Below the pieces are notes generated by a model that worked only from the letters and a program-made list of their open reading frames with translations, was not told where the DNA came from and did no database searches. Source: Athripsodes cinereus (Eukaryota > Arthropoda > Insecta > Trichoptera > Leptoceridae). Taken from it: a stretch of 64,000 bases of DNA. The position numbers and the translations under genes were made by a program. Of this stretch, positions 42,367 to 54,149 are shown in pieces. Numbering within the stretch: position 1 is the first letter of the stretch; the number at the start of each line of letters is the position of its first letter. The stretch covers positions 2,542,001 through 2,606,000 of the forward strand of contig OX388312.1 of the NCBI GenBank assembly GCA_947579605.1, in the 5' to 3' direction.

Positions 42367-43655
42367 CTATGGGACAGCGATGTCTATTAGATACGTAATT
42401 TTATTATATTTATCATGTCATACTAAATCGAATCTATTACGATGTAAATATCTGTCTATCTGTTATAATATGGTATTAATTTTGCTTAGATTATGAGATT
42501 ATATTTTATTGCTAAATAGCGATGTATTATTTTTGCGACATTATTATGTTATTATTTTTATTACGTACCTACATGGAAAGTCGTGAACCTAAGTAATATA
42601 AGAAAACACTGTAATAATGTTCATATGCAAGTACATTTTAATATTATTACCTATCCTATTGATTTGTAACTATTATTATAGTACGTAATAGATCGCCGCG
42701 ATCTCGGCGTGATCCTTATTCCCGTTTTATTTTGATCCTTAACAAATCTATAATAACAGCTGTTGATGATCGACCGATCCTTGCTCCACCAACGTTTTAT
42801 GTTCTATCCTTTCTTCTTTATCTGACTATCCTACCTCTCACTCACTACACAATGATAATATGGTACTTGCTTTATTTTTCTTTTCGTTCGGCCTGTTAGA
42901 AACGAATATCTTCATCTGTGTGGGTTGCCTCACGTTTTTTACAAGCAGTTGTCCCACTGGCTACCCCATTTGTGGGAGATGCTGCAATGGGATGGACGGA
43001 AGGATTTTATTAATCTTCGAGCCAGCTTTCGAGAGTCCCTGCTCTCATCGTCAGACAAATGCGAATGCGGATTAAATTTAACACTCAGCGCTATTACTTA
43101 ATACCGTGTTTTATTTTGATTTCTTATTATGATAAACTTCCACCAAGCACTGTCGGTCGATAAAATATTTCAATCTATTTCTAAGTTTATAGAATCCTGC
43201 CGCGATTCATTGTGAGGATTTCATTCTAGCCCTAAGCGTTTTGCTTTGTTACATCTGAGACCATTGATATAATTTCTTACCTCTATTATAAGTTGCAGGT
43301 ACCTACTTCCATACTTTTTTGTGTTTCACTTTTCTTCTGTCTATCACTGACTTTAACTTATTTCTACCTGTTCCTTCCTTTCTTCTTTTATTCACAATAA
43401 TATGATAAATAGGTACATATATAATATATGAATGATAGCTACTTCACCATTTTTTTTTTAGAATACATCTATCCAACCTTATCTATCTGCTCTGAATGTT
43501 TCATTCAAACTATTTTTTAATACTTTGATATTTTTATGTTATAATTTAAAATTATACACTTTTATAAGTTCAGCATTGAAGTGATAGACAATGTACTTCA
43601 ATTTCACTTATTTTAGAAGGATTGACAAGTTGCCTGATCTACAAAATATGTATCG
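42367..43655. other. dac intron, mostly unassigned
   Basis: An RptA tail fragment at 42945-42990 (ggctaccccatttgtggg). The frame at 42860-43075 spans it and is incidental. Otherwise nothing recognised. Confidence 0.5.
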
Positions 43656-43659
43656 AATT

Positions 43660-43878
43660 CCAGAAATATAAAAAGTCATCCATTCTTTACTGCAAGCTTT
43701 CTAGTGTCTTTTAAAAGACATTTGTTCAGTAATTTTACATCTTAAAGTCAGCGATGAGGTTTGTCACCCATGCTGAATATCTTGATTTATTTGTTGTCAC
43801 GGAGAGGAGAGGTTGCATTTTTTAACTAGTCTTCTGCTACTCCATTTGTGGGTTGTGGCGTAACAGTATAATAGGTAC
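43660..43878 (+). repeat. RptA copy
   Basis: gcgatgaggtttgtcaccc, ggagaggagaggttgc, and ctactccatttgtggg; the head half is strongly diverged. Confidence 0.85.
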
Positions 43879-44045
43879 CTATTCCATTAGTAATAACCCT
43901 GAATCGCTTATTTTTTTTTCGATACGTTGAGGATGACCTACAGTGTTCATTAGGTGAAGCAAAACTACTGGCTTCCCTGTTTGTAGGAAATGTCGAGAGA
44001 GTAGGTTCTTAAAACGAGTATAGTTGATTCTTCATTTGTTAATAA

Positions 44046-44793
44046 AGGGGCCCCTTTAGCAAAAACGATAAAACATTCGATTTTCAACAAGTTTGGTACA
44101 CAAACTCTCAAAACTTATTGACCCTACGAACATTTTGATTTGATAAAATATGAAAACAAATAGATATTAATTACCAATATCAAATTTAACTTTTAAAAAA
44201 AACTTGTATTTGCTTCATAGTATTCGTTTACTTATAAAAAAGCATATTTCTAAAAATCGAATTCGGGGGTGTGTTTGGTACATAAATGCACGAGAACCCT
44301 ACAAATTTTCATATATTTTTATTAATATTACGAATACTAAAATAGTTATAACAATTATAGAACAAATAAATTATATATTTTTTTGTTTTTTTCATGGATA
44401 TTGACCGATTAAAAAAAAAAAATTGATAAAATTTCTCATATTTCTCATATATTAATAACCAAAAATCACCACATGAACTTGATTTTTTGCATACCTACTT
44501 AAAAAAGTTTGCTAAAATCTATATATAGTATTTATATTCTTGATAGGAGGAATAAAAAATATATTTATTTTACAAATAATTTATATTTTGATATAACAAA
44601 GAGTAACTAGATATATCTCGTCAGTCTGCGATTTATTTATTTTTTAGTAAAAAACTTGTATTGGTAATAAATATTAGTTTTTTTTTATTTTATCAAATCA
44701 ATATGTTCGCAAGGGTCAACAAGTTTTGGCTCTTTTTCTATCAAATGTGTTGAAAATTGAAGATTTTACCATTTTTGCTAAACGGGGCCCTTA
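44046..44793. mobile_element. Long-TIR DNA element, ~750 bp
   Basis: The two ends are inverted copies over at least 110 bp with moderate divergence: ggggcccctttagcaaaaac at the left and the complement ggccccgtttagcaaaaatg at the right, then attttcaaca, acttgttgaccct/acttattgaccct and atttgataaaat. No transposase frame is seen. The right end abuts TTAA but the left does not clearly, so the target duplication is unresolved. Confidence 0.8.
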
Positions 44794-45620
44794 AGTATTA
44801 ATTAGAAGTAGGTATATAGTTGAGCTTACTAAAAAAAAGACCTACATCCATTTTTTTTTCATTGACGATTTTCAAAAATAACACATTTCAAGCGGCGCTT
44901 TTTTGATGTCCTTGTTCGAAATATTGTATTTAGTAACGAATGTGTAGTAGGTAAGTGATTCATGTTTTTTTTTGTCGATTGATAATGATCCAAAGTAGGT
45001 AAGATCTATTCCTGGAACGTTTAAGATGTATACCTATAGATCGAACAAATCGATCATTTTATTCATTAACCGTGACAAATAGTAGAAACCCTGGACTAGT
45101 GATTGACAACTGACGGTCCTCGAAATAAGGTGTGAGCTAACATGTATGTACGTGTTTTGTTTTAAATTTATTAGTGTTCCTATATAATGCACATTGTTTT
45201 TTTTTTCGTTTGCTTGTTTTGTATTTTATTTATTTATTTATATATTCATTCTTTACTGTTTATAGACCACAATACAAATAATTTTGTGGAGAAATGCATT
45301 CGAATTAAATACGATCAATATAAAAAGGCGAGTTATTCGCTAAGGCGCGGTCTCCTCCAACTAACCCAAAATACTTTATACCCCTCGCTATTAAAGGGTT
45401 ATCCTAGCTTCTGTTGCTTAAATACTAGGCTAAAAAATACTTTTGTATACTTTTATTTTTTTGTTGTTTCATATCTGTTTGCTTCTCTCGTATTGAGGTA
45501 CATCGAAGAAGTGTAGTCAAAACACGGAGGTTTTGGCGGTTTGGTAGTTTGGCCGGTCAGCCCTTCAGGCTGCTCACTATGGCACCTCCGGTGTGGACAT
45601 TTGTTAAGTGTAGAATTTCG
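44794..45620. other. dac intron, unassigned
   Basis: A/T-rich. The open frame at 45187-45516 (109 codons) has no recognised domain. A G+C-richer patch at 45520-45640 is unassigned. Confidence 0.45.
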
Positions 45621-45714
45621 GATAAATGGAAGTCTTCAGACTTCTGCGCTATCCGAGTAGTCGGTGGGTCCTTCAATGTAGTTGCTTAAGTATTTCTAGA
45701 GCTATATTTTATCT

Positions 45715-45890
45715 ATATATCCCGTGGAGTTTTCAAAACTCACGTACCTATAACAAAATTATCGTCGACAATTCCGCAGTGATGGAGCATGCCACCCGTT
45801 CTCAATGTGCTATTTTTTCGGCGAGAAGAGGACAATCTGCATGCTGATTTCATGCAGTTGCTCCGCTGGATATCCTATTTCAAGTCATTT
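45715..45890 (+). repeat. RptA copy, diverged
   Basis: tatcccgtggagttttc, gtgatggagcatgccaccc, gagaagaggacaatctgc, catgcagttgctccgctgg. Confidence 0.75.
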
Positions 45891-45894
45891 TAAT

Positions 45895-46495
45895 TATGTA
45901 AACACTATTTTAAAAACCAAGTGTTGACGATCTCTGTCTTGAACAATTGTATTCAATTCGGTTTTATCAATAAAACTACACAAAATAGAATTGGATAAAC
46001 TTGAAAATGTGATTTTTTTCAAAACAATTTAATTGGTTTTCATTGATAACCTCTTTTTTTATTATCTTCAACGTCTGTCTGTTGTATCATTGTACTATTT
46101 AAGTAGGTTGCTTTAAGTGATTGAATTTTTTCTTCTGGTACATATTTTTGTATTATTGTTACATTTTGTGTAACAGTTAAACGTTAAAATGAAATGTTAT
46201 AGGTATAAAATTTATCCGTGAAATCTAAATTTTATCCCGGGCAATACAATTAGTGAACAACCATTTAGGAGTATGAATGAAATGAAAATGAACATGGCGA
46301 CATTTAATATTACACTTATGTAGGTACCTATATATTGTATTTTTGTTTTTCATTCATACATGAACGCAAGCTAGGTACTATTTAATACTAACTACTAACT
46401 TCTAATGGCTGAAAAACCCTTGTAAAGCTTCAAAATCAATATTTAACGTGCTTTCAAAGTGACACTTATCCTGAACTAGCCCTTAACTTCTTTTT
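45895..46495. other. dac intron, unassigned
   Basis: A/T-rich; 46395-46440 is a faint relative of 26360-26480. Confidence 0.45.
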
Positions 46496-46499
46496 CTTA

Positions 46500-46975
46500 T
46501 GCATGTACCTACCTACATTTTGCAATATATTTATTTATTTTATTTATTTATTTATAATTTTTTTTTATAACATATTTACATAGTTAACAAATACATATAA
46601 ATAAAACATTATTTTTCAATGACTCAACTTCAAAAAGAGAAAATCTCGTGTTTTGAAGTGAGCTACATTGTTACAATATTACAAAACAATACAAACGTAA
46701 ATAAAAAGAAAACAATATCAAAAACATTACCAAAATAAATCCTGAAACTTTCCATAAACTTGAAAAAAAAAAAAAAGAAAAGAAAAACACATCATACAAA
46801 AATAAACATGTTAGTACAAATTAAATAACAATAAGGTACAATATTTTCAATCAATAATCTATACCCAAAGAAAAGAAAAATCTACTTCATTAACTTTTTT
46901 AAAGCTAACTTAAACTTAGCTATACCAATATTTGCTAGATCCTTGTAATCAAATGAATCATATGAATCTTTAAGT
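46500..46975 (-). pseudogene. LINE 3' end relic with (TTTA)n tail
   Basis: Minus strand: a short reading around DSFDYKDLANIGIAKFKLAL ending in LKKLMK and a stop resembles the 'Phe-Lys-x-x-Leu-Lys-Lys' end of a LINE ORF2. It is followed by ~350 bp of A/T-rich 3' UTR and a (TAAA)n tail at 46527-46556. Confidence 0.5.
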
Positions 46976-47870
46976 GCATTGTTGTTTGCATGTTCGTAAT
47001 TTTTTACTTTTCTTTGTTTTCCTATGTTTTTTTATATGCGTTAAGCTTTAGGTACATTCTGAATTAAGCTTACTTAAAATAATTAAAATAAGTGTATAAT
47101 TTATAGTGCGCCGTTTTGTGGAATAAATTCACTTGACCCATGGTCTAAACGTTTGTTTATTTTTATTTCTACTATATCCGTTGAAATATATACCTATTTT
47201 GTTTCTTGAATATTAATTTCGGTAGCCGGGTTAGTTGGTAGATATCGCATTCTAGCGATGAACTCGCCTTCTGTTCATTGAATTGTATAACTGATACTTT
47301 GTATTGATTTGAAATATTGTAAACAATGTACTGTGAAAAATAAAATCAATAAATTGGATATTCAGGGAACTTCCGACGATTGGAATAAAATATTATTCAA
47401 AAATTCTTAAAGCGATTACTATTGGTTCTTATTCAAACTTTATCCAATCAGATAGCGTCGTTCTTTACGCGTTGCATTATTATTATAATTCAAATTTAAA
47501 TATAAACGATTCTACATTCCAATTTCAAACACAGCACCTCCCCTTCTACATTACACAGTACCGGCATAATGTCATAACAAAATATTATCATAGATATTTC
47601 TCTAATACAAATACGACCCTATAATGCGAGAAGAACATTGATATAATGCTGTAATAGATGTGACAGATTATGAAAAAGTTTCTTCTATTAATTCTGTGAA
47701 CTCCTAGTTAGGAATGAGATGACTTAACGTAGACTAGAAACTGAAACGAAAAAATCATGTTGGATCCAATCGATTCTTGGGTCCAAAATGTTTTTCACAT
47801 CAGTCTTAAAACAAGTATTGGCCCAGGGTTGTAAAATAAAGTGAGTTAATGAGCATGTAACTAAATTCGT
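46976..47870. other. dac intron, unassigned
   Basis: A/T-rich; gcgccgttttgtgg at 47107 is an RptE-like word. Otherwise nothing recognised. Confidence 0.5.
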
Positions 47871-47884
47871 CAGATTTTGAGTTA

Positions 47885-48300
47885 CATACATACATCTTCT
47901 TCCCCTTGTCCTAGTTGGGTCGGGGGCCCATCGCTCCTAGGTACCTCCTCCAGAGATCCCTGTCCACCGCTGCTTCCAGGACCTCTGTCCACTCCAAACC
48001 AAGCCTTTCAACACACAAGTTTGACACCTGCCCTTGCCAGCTTCTTCTAGGGCGGCCCACCGGTCTTCTGCCCTCTCCCACAGCCTCCAAAGATCTAAGT
48101 GGTAGTCTGTCTTCTGGCATGCGGAGAACGTGACCCAGCCATCGCAACTGCGACCTCTTTATATTTAGGAGTACTGGTTCCACCTTGAGAACCTCACGAA
48201 CATACGTACTCCTTATACGGTCTCTCAATGACACACCAGCCACTCCCCTAAGGAACCGCATTTCCGCTGCCTGTAACCTTGATCTCACGTATTGATATCA
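47885..48300 (-). mobile_element. RTE-like LINE, 5'-truncated insertion with 14-bp target duplication
   Basis: A compact insertion: the direct repeat cagattttgagtta flanks it (47871-47884 and 48301-48314). On the minus strand the insert carries the end of ORF2, a short 3' UTR and a (TGTA)n tail (catacatacat at 47885-47895 on the plus strand). A microsatellite-like tail and severe 5' truncation are typical of RTE-type elements. A decayed relative of its 3' end is at 59342-59480. Confidence 0.85.
47911..48288 (-). pseudogene. LINE ORF2 C-terminal fragment (125 aa)
   Basis: Open from the truncation point to the stop: AEMRFLRGVAGVSLRDRIRS, then KRSQLRWLGHVLRMPEDRLP and GRRPVGRPRRSWQ, ending AMGPRPN. 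This is the well-known post-RT 'thumb/Zn-like' end of RTE/Rex-type ORF2. The RT and endonuclease domains are absent because the copy is 5'-truncated, so it cannot encode an enzyme. Confidence 0.85.
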
Positions 48301-48760
48301 CAGATTTTGAGTTAAGATTGAAAATTATTATATTTTTTTTAATACTTAAAATATATTACCATTGGCAATATACCTATCTGATAATGTTTGCAAGGAGACA
48401 AAAATTACCTTTGAGTTTAGTAAGATTTTTTCTTAGGAGTGGTATTATAAGTTGTACATTATTAATCGCTATCATTATTTGCTGTAAATGTTTCTATCAA
48501 AGATTAATGGAGGAAACAAGTCTTTTCAATTTGTAAAACATAACCGTGACAATAGATTTACTTCTTTCAATGACATTTCTATTTATAAGTAATTATGACA
48601 TGATTTTAATGGCATCCAGGGGTTAAACTTTCGATAAAAACGGTTCAAACTCCATTACCGACCTGTGCTGCTTTCAGGATGCATCCATAATACTGCATAT
48701 TTTGAAGGTACATGAGACGCATTATTTATTACGTAGATGTTGAAGTTGGAATTTCAATTG
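48301..48760. other. dac intron, unassigned
   Basis: A/T-rich; the frame at 48279-48536 shows no domain. Confidence 0.45.
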
Positions 48761-48764
48761 CTGA

Positions 48765-48930
48765 CGACGGATGATTTCTTCGGTGCCGTTTAATAGAGTG
48801 TCCATCTTCATCTCAAGGGGACAGGAACCTCTATTGTAAGAGCGATAGGTACCTTTAATTTGCTCCTTATTGTAATTATGGATTGATTTTTTGGAACGTC
48901 CTTGGGAAGGCGATTCCAGCTAACAATTAA
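48765..48930 (-). repeat. RptE copy
   Basis: gacgacggatgatttcttcg, tgccgtttaatag, tccatcttcatctcaagg, then ttttttggaacgtcc; collinear with 22325-22480. Confidence 0.6.
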
Positions 48931-49635
48931 AACAATGATGTAATTGAGACAAAATATTTATTCTGTAATATTGTTTCGTCTCAACATAACATATTACAGA
49001 AGAAACATTTAATGTAAATGAAAATAACAAAAGTATTTTAAAATATTTTAAAAATGGTGCATCTATATTTATTCATAATCAATGTCATTGCGTAGTGGAT
49101 GTATAATACGACAAAACATATAACTGAAACAAACTCAATATAAATTTCGTGTAAGCGAAATGGCATATCCATTATGAAAAGTGTTTTAGCTTAGATCTCT
49201 CTCCTAACATAATATCTCGTTTGCATCAAGAATACTTGCCCTGGGGGCATATGACGGAGTGTTTAGATGTTGTGACAGAATTAGATATTATTATTTCGTA
49301 TCATAGAATACACACAAACAGTCATACCCACGAACTATGTTAAGCTGCTGTTTTGATGGTTATACCTATTCAAGTTACGCTCCACTTAAAATAAAGAATA
49401 AGCGTTGTTCTGGACTTTATGTCTGGCATAAATTATTCCCGGCTGTCAATTGTTTTTGGTGGTTTGTGACCTTAGTGCGTAAGTTGAAATTAGAAAAACA
49501 AATTTTTGAGATAATGAAACACAACTTATGATTTTTTTTGTTTTTTCTTATAACGTTGAGCATGTGCACTATGGAATAGGTAAGTTGTTTTTATGAGCAA
49601 GGTTTTAATTTAACGAAGAAAAAAGAACAACTTAT
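48931..49635. other. dac intron, unassigned
   Basis: A/T-rich; nothing supported. The frame at 49337-49531 lacks a motif. Confidence 0.45.
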
Positions 49636-49639
49636 CAGT

Positions 49640-49872
49640 AAAGAATTACTTAATCTCTCACTCTTTTGTGTAAATTTTCGAGTGTCCTGTTTAAGGCAAG
49701 TGTTCGTAAAACCTCAATAATTAACATCTACCATTCAATGATAATATATGCCACCTATCCTGAATGCGTTATTTTTATGACACAGAGAGGATTATCTGCA
49801 TGTTTATAGGTATTTTCAAGTGAGTCCGCTAGCTACCCCACTTTGGTGAAACGCTGTGATGGTATAATAGTA
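49640..49872 (+). repeat. RptA copy, near full length
   Basis: cagtaaagaattacttaatc, ctctcactcttttgtg, gagtgtcctgtttaaggc, atgccacctatcctgaatg, then agctaccccactttggtg and a (TAG/TAA)n end. Confidence 0.9.
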
Positions 49873-50439
49873 ATAGTAGTAAACAAATTGTTTTGTAAGT
49901 AATTTTTTAAATTTAATCTAATCAAATCTAAATATTTATTTTCTATGTGAGTACTGTGATGGAGAGTAGAAGATCAAATTATAATAAAATTATATTATAC
50001 ATTGGTGATGGTTGAAATGATTGCCGGCACCCCAAGTGTTTGTTCTTTGTATCAAAATGATATTTTGAACGGGGATGAATGTAGGTGTTTTTGTAGGCAC
50101 ACTGTCAAAGTAATGCTATTGTACTGCAATTTTAAAGTTTTATTTTTTATATCCGGGACTATCTTGAAGGAGACCCTCCTCAGAAGTCTGGGGACTCTTA
50201 TTTGATTAAATAGGTGTCTATGCCAACAGATGTGTCCATACGAGAGACGCCGTCCGCATGTGTGGAATCTTTTGACTACACTCCTTCACTGTCCCTCTAG
50301 CCGAGAAAAGTAAACTCAAATATACATACCTACACTTAGACAATAACTAAAAACATCTATAGATAAAAAAGGCATAATTACAAGCAACATCAATATAAAC
50401 ATATATCAGTCTAGAGCGCCAAGCTGAGGATTCCAGAAA

Positions 50440-50740
50440 GATTGTTTGGGTGTTTACGACAGCAACGCGAGGGTTGCCGATGCCAAAGAAATACCAATAA
50501 CGAAAAAGAATAAACAACAGTGGTTTGAGTATGTGGAAAGAATAAAAAAGACAATATACACGCCTTAAAGGAATGATGATTGGAGACGTGGCTGTCTGAG
50601 GATCAAATGGCAAGATTATAATATAAACCAGATCCTACAGTGGCGGAAGCAAATAGTGTATATAAGGGTTAATGTAAATACATAGCTCGATCCTTTCTAC
50701 CTACTCCGCAGGGGTAGCGGTGTAGTGATGATGATTTAGT
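50440..50740 (+). pseudogene. LINE ORF2 C-terminal relic
   Basis: A broken plus-strand reading QQWFEYVERIKKTIYTP, then a shifted frame with aggatcaaatggcaagat. It resembles the Trp-x-x-His-Val-x-Arg..Arg-x-Lys-Trp-Gln-Asp end of LINE ORF2 and shares words with RptD (ctgaggatcaaa, aaccagatcctaca). Confidence 0.5.
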
Positions 50741-51225
50741 TTAGACTACCTATTCAAAAAATTATACTTTTGATTTTTTGCTTTCGAAATTGGGATTCGA
50801 ATTTAAAATTTTGATCATTCCAAGCGACAAAAAAACGGTAGTTCGTTTTATAACAAAGAAAATAAAATGTGATTTAAATCTTTAAAAAATAATGTGATAG
50901 TAAGGTATGTCAAATTTTGCGATTTTTTATTTTATTTTGTATCTATGAATTGCAAATAATAAAAGCTACCGAAATATGCGTATTTCACGGCTCTTATATA
51001 CATACAATGCAAAAAATGTTAGCGCCTTCCCAACGAATGACATAGCAGAACCATTCAATATTATGTATGTAGTACCTATAGCAAAAGACTGCAAAAAAAC
51101 GTTGCTAATAATGGTCATTTGTATACCTGAAACCATCGCTTTGTGAAAATATAATTGAAAATTGATTGATATCGAGGTTTTTTTACTTTATTATTTTTTT
51201 ATATTTATTTTATATTTATTTTAAT
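50741..51225. other. dac intron, unassigned
   Basis: A/T-rich; nothing supported. Confidence 0.5.
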
Positions 51226-51227
51226 AT

Positions 51228-51290
51228 ATTTTCGGTGGAGCACCCGAGAATGAATTGGTCTCCCACTTTTTTTCGTTAGTTTTCAAAAAT
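51228..51290 (+). repeat. RptA fragment (head)
   Basis: tcggtggagcacccgag, aatgaattggtctcccact. Confidence 0.8.
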
Positions 51291-51639
51291 ATCGACTAGT
51301 TGGAAGTATTGGTGTAAATGCAAAGAAATTAAGAACCAAAGAATACTTATTACAGGATAGGCGCCTTACATATGATTATATTTGAAATCTTTCTCTTTCA
51401 TGCGTCCATCCTTAGCCTCAGGGCCGGATCCTTGTATATATGTACCTATATATATTTTTACCTACACAATATTTAGTAAGTCACGTAGGTAGGGTCCGTC
51501 TATTAGGTATTATAGTTCATTCACTTTAATGTTTTTAGCACAAGGTCACAATATCATCATAAACTTTGAAATGTTCGTCCAGTTCTATACAAGCATATAG
51601 AGGCATTTTAATTTTTGTTCCGGGGGCTCCGCGGAGCTC

Positions 51640-52003
51640 TCTTTTTGAAGTCTCCGGTAAAAGTTCTCCCCCTCCTTTTTCTGCAAGTTTTCGAGTCTCA
51701 TGTAAAAGACTAGTGTTCGTAAATTCATCATTCGTTCGTTCGGCCGGAATGGCATGGAGATAACGCTCTTGCCTTTGCGTCACGAGGTCCCGGGTTCGAT
51801 TCTAACCCAGGGCAAAATGAATGTTATGTTGTGTAAAACCTCATTTAACATTTACAACTCAGGAGTAATGAGGTACGCCACCTCTCCTGAATGTCTTATT
51901 ATTAAATAATACATTTTATTGGTACGGAGGGGACAATCTGCATGTTTATTGCATGCAGTTAGTCCGCTGGCTACCCCTCTTGTGGGATATACCGTGATGC
52001 CAT
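51640..52003 (+). repeat. RptA copy interrupted by a SINE-A
   Basis: Head part at 51640-51735 (aagttttcgagtctcatgta, aaagactagtgttcg). The tail part resumes after ~51840 (tgaggtacgccacctctcc, ggtacggaggggacaatctg, tggctacccctcttgtggg) and ends gtgatgcc. Confidence 0.85.
51742..51834 (+). mobile_element. Miniature SINE-A: head joined to tail
   Basis: tRNA-like head (gaatggcatggagataacgc, B-box-like ggttcgattc) followed after 'gggcaaaatga' directly by the tail atgttatgttgtg. The ~150-bp body present at 42116-42366 is missing. Only ~93 bp long. Confidence 0.7.
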
Positions 52004-52089
52004 ACATTACACATGTTTAGTGCTACATAAAATAATTCTTTTATTTTAATGTTTTTGCTCAGCTTCTAAGAACACACATTTTAACGACT

Positions 52090-52215
52090 TTATTTCAGCG
52101 ATGATGCATGACACTTGTGTAATGAACGTGCAAGTTATCCTCTTCGTACCAATAAAAAAATGTGACATCCAGGATGGGTGGAAAACCTCATCACTGGTAT
52201 ATTGAAAACGTTAAA
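52090..52215 (-). repeat. RptA fragment
   Basis: Minus strand: cgtgcaagttatcctcttcg, catccaggatgggtgg, aaaacctcatcactgg. Confidence 0.8.
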
Positions 52216-52525
52216 TTCCTTGAAGATTTTCGATATGAATAAAGTTGAATGTTTTATTAAAATATAGCTTGTTTGTCTGTATGTTTGTGTGTTAACATAA
52301 TGTTACGAATGCGTTTTACAATAATATTTGATGCGTGTCCGGTTTTGGGGGCTATAATTTTGTCTATTTTAATGATCTATACTTATCTATTATTTTAAAT
52401 AATAATTTTCTATACACACCATAACATTAAGGCGTATGTTAATATTTTAAATAGGTGTTAATATAGTTTCCAAAAGCCTTTATTAAATTTTTGTTCGTTA
52501 TTCAGATATTTCTTTACAAATCATC
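52216..52525. other. dac intron, unassigned
   Basis: A/T-rich; nothing supported. Confidence 0.5.
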
Positions 52526-52529
52526 CTTC

Positions 52530-52705
52530 CTTCTTTCCTTGCATACACCTTTCGCTTCTGTCACTGTCGTACAATTCCTCATACATGCTCTTCTACTCAA
52601 TGTGCTCAAAACGTTACCGTCCTGGACGATCTGGATTATATTATCATGCTATTTGATCCTCGGACAGCCACGTTTTCGAGCACCTTTGCTTTTAGCCAAA
52701 TAAAG
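52530..52705 (-). repeat. RptD copy
   Basis: acctttcgcttctgtcactg, cctcatacatgctcttct, gatcctcggacagccacg, cttttagccaaataaa. Collinear with 20345-20530. Confidence 0.75.
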
Positions 52706-53325
52706 AGCTTTTACGCATTTAAGGTTCCCGATGGTCAGGCAACCCTAAATAACAATTCATTTTTCCAATTATAACAATATTAGATATTTTTCTTGTTCTG
52801 ATTCAATAAACGACTGACTCAGTTTGTAGATGTCGCTTCTTTGTGTCTTAAATAGGTATTTGTTTATTAACATATTTATAAAGAATTTAATTTCTTTTGA
52901 CTAACGGACTGTTTCACCACCTCTGAATAAAGTGCCGGATAGCCAATCCAACACAAATCTAACGGATAAAACGAAAAATGCGTTTCACGACTCCCTGACA
53001 GCGCTATCCTATAGATAAAGTTCTAGATAAGTTATCCGGCGGATAAGTCTTGGATAGTGTTAAACTGTCAAAATTTGTTTACATGTGCGTTGCCTAGGAA
53101 TATATCTAGGTATATTCCTACGATATATTCCTACCTACGTGCATACGAATTGTCTTTGTGAACGTACCTTGTATAAAATGCACACAAACCAACCTAAACC
53201 GATTCGTATACATTGAGACACTTTCTCTTTTTCTCCTTACAAAAGATATTACACAATTTACTGAATCCTTTAATGTGGTAAAATTTCAAAGAAGTCGTAT
53301 TTCTCAAAGAAAAAGCGCCATGCTT
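52706..53325. other. dac intron, unassigned
   Basis: Includes 'ggataacttatccgg'-like words around 52925-53055 that repeat loosely (gatagccaatcc, ggataaaacg, gataagtta). No gene seen. Confidence 0.4.
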
Positions 53326-53329
53326 GTAT

Positions 53330-53445
53330 GTATGTGGAGGAAGCAAAAGAAGTATGTAAGGATATATCAAAATTGCGTGCCATTTTCTCCGATTACCCCA
53401 CTTGGGATACGGAATTGGGTACATGATGGTATAATAGCATAAATT
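53330..53445 (+). repeat. RptA fragment (tail), diverged
   Basis: attaccccacttgggatac and catgatggtataatagcat close the copy. Confidence 0.6.
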
Positions 53446-53857
53446 TCGTTTTGTCTGTTTGAAGTTATTCAAATTCAAAATTGCAAATTGAACAAAAATT
53501 ATGATATCTTGCATATTTGCTGCTTATTCTTTATATTTTTTCTATACATTATTATTTTCTTGGCAGTAAATTGTAATAAGGTTTCATCCTAGCGTGAAAT
53601 TGCTGCTGTTGCTACTGAGAATGTTGAAGTAGCAATGAAAGGAAGATGAAGTGTGGAAAGAAGATGTTGGAAAAGAAAGAATGGGAGAAAGGAAGCGAAT
53701 TACGTATTATGGACGAGAAATAATAGGATGTTTTAAGAATTGGATGTGGATTTCTTGACATGCATGTATTTTGTTCGAACAATTTTCATATTTGATTATA
53801 CTTTAAAAAATATGATTTATTGTTTTTTTTATTAGCTGTAAATATGGTTAACCTAAA

Positions 53858-54100
53858 TGGCGGCTAGTGTTGCGCGTTGGTAACACTCTTGTCTCTAAGT
53901 ATCAAGGTCCTGGGTTCGATTCCCGGTCAGGACGCAATGAAAAATTACCTTTTTCAAAATGTTCTAGGTCTAGGTGTTCATTGACATAATATGTACATAT
54001 GTGTTTAGTGTATTGCATAATACGTATTGCATGTAAGTACCAGTAATACAAGATTTTATCTTACTTTGGGACTAGCTCGATCTAAGTGAATTGTCTATAC
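53858..54100 (+). mobile_element. SINE-A copy
   Basis: tRNA-like head with B-box ggttcgattcc at 53913-53923, body ggtctaggtgttcattg, gactagctcgatctaagtg, gaattgtctatac. A second, minus-strand head fragment (aggacctcgtgacttaaagg) follows at 54110-54142. Confidence 0.88.
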
Positions 54101-54149
54101 CTACATACCTAGGACCTCGTGACTTAAAGGCAGGAGCGTTGCCTACATC

